A program made the position numbers and the translations under genes. A stretch of DNA of 64,000 bases from AC-32 sp963717475 (GTDB lineage Bacteria; Actinomycetota; Thermoleophilia; Gaiellales; Gaiellaceae). Numbering within the stretch: position 1 is the first letter of the stretch; each line of letters starts with the position of its first letter. Of this stretch, positions 62,146 to 64,000 are shown in pieces. The stretch covers positions 1,302,001 through 1,366,000 of the forward strand of contig OY970337.1 in assembly GCA_963717475.1 (NCBI GenBank). Reading direction: 5' to 3'. The notes under the pieces were generated by a model. That model saw nothing but the letters and a program-made list of their open reading frames with translations. It made no database searches and was not told the origin of the DNA.

Positions 62146-63309
62146 ATGCCGTCGTACAGAGACCTGCTCAGGAGCGTCAAGGCGGAGATCGAAGAGGCCT
62201 CGGCGAAGGGCGCCCAGGCGCTCGTCGACGAGGGTGCTCTGCTCGTGGACGTGCGCGAGCACGACGAGTGGCAGCAGGGTCGGATTCCCGGCGCGATCCA
62301 CATCGAGCGCGGCAATCTCGAGTCGCGGATCGAGCAGGCGGCGCCCGACCGCTCACGGACGATCGTCCTCTACTGCGCGGCGGGAAACCGGTCGGCGTTC
62401 GCGGCGAAGACCCTCGCCGAGCTCGGCTACGAACGGCCCGTCTCGCTGGAGGGCGGCTACCGCGCATGGCAGGGCGAGAGCCTGCCAACCGACTTGCCGC
62501 GCACCCTCGGCCCCGAGCGGCTCGCGCGCTACAGCCGCCACCTGCTGATCCCCGAGGTCGGCGAGGAGGGCCAGTTCCGGCTGCTCGACTCGCGGATCCT
62601 CCTGATCGGCGCGGGCGGGCTCGGGTCGCCCGCTGCGCTCTATCTCGCGGCCGCGGGTGTGGGCCGGATCGGGATCGTCGACGCGGACGTGGTCGACGAG
62701 ACGAACCTGCAGCGGCAGATCGCGCACTCGACCGATTCGCTCGGCGAGCCCAAGACGGACTCGGCGCGGCGGCGGATCGAGTCGCTCAACCCGGACGTCG
62801 AGGTCGTGGCGTTCCGCGAGCGGCTGACCTCCGACAGCGTCGAGCGGATCCTCGAGCCCGGCTGGGACCTGATCGTCGACGGCGCCGACAACTTTCCGAC
62901 CCGCTACCTGCTGAACGACGCCTCCGTCTGGCACGACATCCCCGTCGTGCACGGGTCGATCTTCCGCTTCGAGGGCCAGGTCACGGTCTTCAAGCCGCGC
63001 GAGGGGCCGTGCTACCGCTGCCTCTTCCCGCAGCCTCCGCCGCCCGAGCTCGCGCCGAGCTGCGCGGAGGGCGGCGTGCTCGGCGTGCTGCCCGGCGTGA
63101 TCGGCTCGATCCAGGCGACGGAGGCCCTGAAGCTCGCGCTCGGCATCGGCGAGCCGCTCGTCGGGCGGCTGCTGCTCTACGACGCGCTCTCGGGCGAGTT
63201 CTCGGAGATGAAGCTGCGCCGTGACCCGGACTGCCCGGTCTGCGGCGACAACCCGACGATCACGGAGTACATCGACTACGTCGAGTTCTGCGCAGGAGTC
63301 GGCCATTGA
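62146..63309 (+). CDS. Rhodanese-MoeB/ThiF fusion (MoeZ-like) with rhodanese first
   Basis: The 387-residue protein should adenylate and then sulfurate the C-terminus of the CysO-like carrier encoded next. Residues 1-115 are a rhodanese domain with the persulfide Cys 77 in YCAAGNRSA. Residues about 122-387 are a ThiF/MoeB domain: RYSRHLLIPEVGEEGQ, GAGGLGS, DETNLQRQI, DGADNFPTRYL and a Zn site CYRC plus CPVC. In classical MoeZ the rhodanese is C-terminal, so the order is reversed. A TACAAT box ends ten bases before ATG 62146. Confidence 0.88.
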   Translation: MPSYRDLLRSVKAEIEEASAKGAQALVDEGALLVDVREHDEWQQGRIPGAIHIERGNLESRIEQAAPDRSRTIVLYCAAGNRSAFAAKTLAELGYERPVSLEGGYRAWQGESLPTDLPRTLGPERLARYSRHLLIPEVGEEGQFRLLDSRILLIGAGGLGSPAALYLAAAGVGRIGIVDADVVDETNLQRQIAHSTDSLGEPKTDSARRRIESLNPDVEVVAFRERLTSDSVERILEPGWDLIVDGADNFPTRYLLNDASVWHDIPVVHGSIFRFEGQVTVFKPREGPCYRCLFPQPPPPELAPSCAEGGVLGVLPGVIGSIQATEALKLALGIGEPLVGRLLLYDALSGEFSEMKLRRDPDCPVCGDNPTITEYIDYVEFCAGVGH

Positions 63310-63575
63310 GCCGCGTGCGAATCCCACCGACGCTCAGGGGTGAGACCAGGGGCGCGCGCGAGGTCGAGGCGCGCGGCGAGACCGTGCGCGAGCTGCTCGA
63401 CGACCTCATGCGCCGCTTCCCCGCGCTGCGCGGCCAGATCCTGCGCGAGGACGACCTGGCCCCGTTCGTGAACGTCTACGTCGAGGGCGAGGACGTCCGC
63501 ACGAAGGACGGCCTGGAGACGGCTGTCGAGGACGACGCGACCGTCATCCTGCTCCCCGCGATGGCGGGTGGGTAG
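63306..63575 (+). CDS. cysO: CysO/ThiS/MoaD-family sulfur carrier protein
   Basis: The 89-residue ubiquitin-like protein ends in MAGG; the terminal Gly-Gly is adenylated and converted to a thiocarboxylate by the preceding enzyme. VRELLDDLMRRFPALRGQI and LAPFVNVYVEGEDV match the CysO and ThiS fold. TTG 63306 overlaps the moeZ-like stop (TTGA) and its stop overlaps the cysM start. Confidence 0.9.
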   Translation: MSRVRIPPTLRGETRGAREVEARGETVRELLDDLMRRFPALRGQILREDDLAPFVNVYVEGEDVRTKDGLETAVEDDATVILLPAMAGG

Positions 63576-64000
63576 CCCGGCCGCTTCGCTGCTCGACCTC
63601 GTCGGCAACACCCCGCTGGTCGAGCTTCCGCGGCTCTCGCCGAAACCGTCGGTCCGGCTCTACGCGAAGCTCGAGGGCCAGAACCCGACGGGCTCGATCA
63701 AGGACCGGGTCGCCCTCGCGATGGTCGAGGCGGCCGAGCGCTCGGGCGAGCTCGAGCCCGGTCAGGAGCTGCTGGAGCCCACGAGCGGCAACACGGGCAT
63801 CTCGCTCGCACTCGTCGCGCGCCTGAAGGGCTACCGCCTCACCTGCGTCATGCCCGAGAACGTGACCGAGGAGCGCCGCCGCCTGCTGCGGCTCTACGGC
63901 GCCGAGATCGTCGAGTCGCCGGGCTCCGAGGGGACGAACGGTGCAGTCCGAACCGCACTCGGGCTGGCCGAGCGCGAGCCGCGCTTCCACATGCTCTTCC
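63568..64000 (+). CDS. cysM: CysO-dependent cysteine synthase CysM (3' end outside window)
   Basis: CysM joins O-phosphoserine with the thiocarboxylate of CysO. The visible 144 residues contain LVGNTPLVELPRL, the PLP-lysine motif NPTGSIKDRVA and the substrate loop EPTSGNTGISLALVA, typical of PLP fold-type II synthases. GTG 63568 overlaps the cysO stop by eight bases. Protein extends past 64000. Separation from CysK rests on the operon context. Confidence 0.9.
   Translation, partial: MGSPAASLLDLVGNTPLVELPRLSPKPSVRLYAKLEGQNPTGSIKDRVALAMVEAAERSGELEPGQELLEPTSGNTGISLALVARLKGYRLTCVMPENVTEERRRLLRLYGAEIVESPGSEGTNGAVRTALGLAEREPRFHMLF

Noticed and set aside
1..64000. A mobile element, prophage or defence island
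   Set aside because: I saw no integrase, transposase, phage structural gene, restriction system or tRNA-linked repeat; composition looks uniform.

Overview
The window looks like the chromosome of a very GC-rich actinobacterium, most likely a member of the class Thermoleophilia (Gaiellales or Solirubrobacterales type). I base this on composition, many GTG, TTG and overlapping start codons, an actinobacterial gene set (CysO-CysM sulfur-carrier pathway, LigD-type polymerase, Nei-like glycosylase, small HhH-GPD protein, AddAB instead of RecBCD) and a PhoP-style PHO box. The lineage is inference. I found no tRNA or rRNA gene, CRISPR array, transposase, integrase or phage gene. Genes are packed tightly and no gene-free stretch exceeds 300 bases.

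Layout. 1-2311: a Vms1/baeRF-type protein (cut by the window start) and an MFS exporter. 2303-5332: DUF488, thioredoxin reductase, CorA and a zinc-ribbon/PAS protein. 5319-12508: repair operon addB-addA-nth plus a small gene. 12559-14948: zinc-ribbon protein, topoisomerase IB, isocitrate/isopropylmalate-type dehydrogenase. 14953-19067: operon of gamma-glutamyltransferase, acetyltransferase, DedA, phosphoesterase and HD-GYP protein. 19114-22958: a polytopic membrane protein, then parA and an ftsZ with a long N-terminal disordered extension. 23097-28342: hypothetical proteins, Nei, a lipoprotein and a broken secreted protein. 28427-33475: Lhr helicase and a collagen-like secreted protein. 33511-37779: two HIT-superfamily proteins, DUF1028, a P-loop kinase, HhH-GPD and tandem NUDIX proteins. 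37776-42412: secreted and membrane proteins, an MBL hydrolase, an FAD oxidoreductase and a LigD polymerase domain. 42480-45876: acyl-CoA dehydrogenase followed by three paralogous methyltransferases. 45923-49084: class III cyclase, VOC protein, DUF1326 and DUF2182. 49091-50633: amidohydrolase. 50771-56723: the phosphate regulon phoU-pstB-pstA-pstC, divergent pstS, a histidine kinase and a response regulator. 56724-61050: HD-domain protein, M20 peptidase, RlmN and the primary sigma factor. 61156-64000: TPR membrane protein, then moeZ-like, cysO and cysM (cut by the window end).

Themes. The pst, kinase and regulator genes form one phosphate-sensing unit with an 11-bp direct-repeat PHO box between pstC and pstS. 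The last three genes form a sulfur-carrier cysteine synthesis operon in which the adenylyltransferase carries its rhodanese domain at the N-terminus. Many neighbouring genes share stop and start bases (ATGA, GTGA, TTGA), which suggests widespread translational coupling, and several first genes have a TANNNT box only 6-10 bases before the start codon, which suggests leaderless transcripts. Seven apparent frameshifts, plus a probable eighth in corA, all fit one extra base. They include the primary sigma factor, so I read most of them as base-level assembly errors, not real gene decay.
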